A stretch of DNA of 32,138 nucleotides from an uncultured Caryophanales bacterium (GTDB lineage Bacteria > Bacillota_I > Bacilli_A > RF39 > UBA660), in the NCBI GenBank assembly GCA_947303225.1, contig CAMYXG010000003.1:1-32138 (forward strand), in the 5' to 3' direction. A program made the position numbers and the translations under genes. Positions within the stretch are counted from its first letter, which is position 1, and every line of letters begins with the position of its first letter. This document shows positions 30,941-32,138 of the stretch, in pieces. The notes under the pieces were generated by a model. That model was given only the letters and a program-made list of their open reading frames with translations. It was not told the origin of the DNA and searched no databases.

Positions 30941-31570
30941 TTATGATCTTAAACTAGATATTTTTTCCTGAAAGTTCTCACTACCAACAATATAACTTCC
31001 AGCAGTCAAAATATCAGCCTTATCACAGAACTGTTTAGTATCTTGATTAATTCCACCATCAACATTCACTACAATATCAAGTGAATAGGAATCAATCAAG
31101 GCCCTAACTTCTTCAAGTTTCTGAGTAGTCTCTGGAATAAATGATTGTCCACCTTTCCCTGGAACAACACTCATAACTAAGATTAAATCAATATATGGCA
31201 AATATGGAACTAATTCTTTTACCGGTGTATCTGGATTAATTGCTAAACCACATTTAATAGAATAGCTTTTAATAAGTTCTAAATCTTTCATAATATTTTC
31301 CATAATTTCAACATGTATCGAAATATATTCTGTATTTAATTCTGCATATAAAGGAATATAAGCAGATGGATTTTCAACCATTAAATGAACATCTAATCTC
31401 TTAGAAGTATATTCATAAATATGTTTCATTTCTTTAAAAGGCATTGTTTTATTAGAAACAAATTTTCCATCCATAATATCAACATGAATATAATCAACGT
31501 CCGTTTCATTTAATTTTCGTAAATCATTTGGAATATCCTTACTACTTAAAAAAGAAGCACTAACTTTCAT
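30941..31570 (-). CDS. rpe: Ribulose-phosphate 3-epimerase
   Basis: Interconverts ribulose 5-phosphate and xylulose 5-phosphate in the pentose phosphate pathway. About 209 residues of TIM barrel with the catalytic and metal motifs YIHVDIMDGKFV, LDVHLMVENP, VMSVVPGKGGQSF and VNVDGGIN. The ATG at 31570 is preferred (GGAG nine bases upstream, and the protein then starts MKVSASFLS as usual). It overlaps the rsgA stop by 11 bases. The rsgA-rpe order is the same as in Bacillus. Confidence 0.94.
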   Translation of the reverse strand: MKVSASFLSSKDIPNDLRKLNETDVDYIHVDIMDGKFVSNKTMPFKEMKHIYEYTSKRLDVHLMVENPSAYIPLYAELNTEYISIHVEIMENIMKDLELIKSYSIKCGLAINPDTPVKELVPYLPYIDLILVMSVVPGKGGQSFIPETTQKLEEVRALIDSYSLDIVVNVDGGINQDTKQFCDKADILTAGSYIVGSENFQEKISSLRS

Positions 31571-32138
31571 CAACATCAACTCCTATAAAACTTAAATAAT
31601 TTTGATAACGACTTTTCAAAATATGATGATGAAAAACCGCCTTTTTTACTTCACACTCTTCCTCTTTCGTATGACTACAGTCACGAAAAGGACAAGGATA
31701 TTTCTGAAATTCCAAAAAAGCATCCCTAATTTGTTCCTTAGTTGCTTGAAACTCTAACGAGGAAAAACCAGGAGTATCCATCACTTTTCCACCAAATAGT
31801 TCAAACAACTCAACTACCCTAGTAGTATGTCTTCCTCTTCCCAATGCCTTAGAAACTTCTCCAACCTCTAAATTCCAACTAGGATTTAAAGCATTCAAAA
31901 GAGTACTTTTCCCTGCTCCCGTTTGTCCTGTAAAAACACTAGTTTTATTCTTCAACAATTGCTTAATCTTATCAATTTCTCTATTAGAAATAACCTGATA
32001 ACCCATTTTTTCATAATAAGAAAGAGTCTCCCAAATAGAATGTAACTCATCATCAGAAACTAAATCTTCCTTTGTTATACAAATGATAGGCTTCACATGA
32101 TGGATCTCCATTAATACTAAAAATTTATCTAATAAATG
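31560..32138 (-). CDS. rsgA: RsgA, ribosome small-subunit assembly GTPase, N-terminus beyond window
   Basis: A circularly permuted GTPase that helps 30S subunit maturation. The frame is open to the right edge (LLDKFLVLMEIHHVKP precedes any in-frame start), so the N-terminal OB domain lies outside. Visible are the G4 motif ITKEDL, P-loop TGQTGAGKSTLLNAL, the GRGRHTTR switch, DTPGFSSLEF (G3) and the C-terminal zinc site CPFRDCSHTKEEEC. The ITK-x-D form of G4 is normal in Bacillus-type RsgA. Internal ATG 32111 is not the start. Confidence 0.92.
   Translation of the reverse strand, partial: HLLDKFLVLMEIHHVKPIICITKEDLVSDDELHSIWETLSYYEKMGYQVISNREIDKIKQLLKNKTSVFTGQTGAGKSTLLNALNPSWNLEVGEVSKALGRGRHTTRVVELFELFGGKVMDTPGFSSLEFQATKEQIRDAFLEFQKYPCPFRDCSHTKEEECEVKKAVFHHHILKSRYQNYLSFIGVDVDES

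Noticed and set aside
31560..32138. Unusual G4 motif (ITKEDL instead of NKxD) in RsgA
   Set aside because: Bacillus RsgA also has ITK-x-D, so it is normal.

Overview
This is a very AT-rich window from a low-GC Gram-positive bacterium (Bacillota). Nearly every gene lies on the minus strand; the only plus-strand genes are a broken RNHCP gene and a Crp/Fnr regulator. SpoVAC/D/E and a forespore-type sigma factor point to a spore former or a recent descendant of one. Anaerobic NrdD/NrdG point to an anaerobe, and sortase B, SipW and a type VII toxin cassette to a single-membrane cell. TGA ends several genes (spoVAC, the DUF4176 gene, yfcE, the 43-residue gene), so the Mycoplasma code (TGA = Trp) does not apply. 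A gut Bacilli/Erysipelotrichia-like lineage is plausible but is inference.

Layout, left to right (transcription mostly right to left). 1-7235: a cell-surface/matrix locus. A promoter at 7207-7235 drives a membrane-anchored protein and a TasA-like SipW-dependent fibre protein. A hairpin terminator follows, then a 54-residue acidic protein and a large cytosolic protein of unknown function. A second unit holds a SipW-type signal peptidase with an unusual long cytosolic extension and a large GLUG-type surface protein cut by the window edge. 7265-11603: a type VII (LXG-like) polymorphic toxin cassette: small helical partner, DUF4176 protein, and a 958-residue toxin ending in an anthrax-lethal-factor-like zinc peptidase domain. 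It is followed by an 82-residue candidate immunity protein and a NlpC/P60-like protein. 11695-11781: tRNA-Leu(CAA). 11854-13162: scpB and scpA. 13227-13803: a small secreted protein and a divergent RNHCP gene with an in-frame stop. 13833-17360: forespore sigma factor, spoVAC-spoVAD-spoVAE, a tiny membrane protein and sortase B. 17470-21340: an unknown gene, then nrdD-nrdG-dut. 21411-22096: a palindrome and divergent Crp/Fnr regulator. 22144-26537: a secreted ComEC-like metallo-beta-lactamase protein with Ig-like and repeat domains, a DUF4190-like membrane protein and a secreted beta-propeller protein. 26622-32138: yfcE, tex, a 3D/double-psi-barrel wall protein, a repeat-bearing membrane protein, rpe and rsgA (cut by the right edge).

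The two most interesting systems are the LXG/lethal-factor-like toxin cassette and the tapA-sipW-tasA-like locus with extra cytosolic parts. The genome is compact. Intergenic gaps typically hold a terminator hairpin directly followed by, or overlapping, the next promoter. No stretch over 300 bases lacks a gene.
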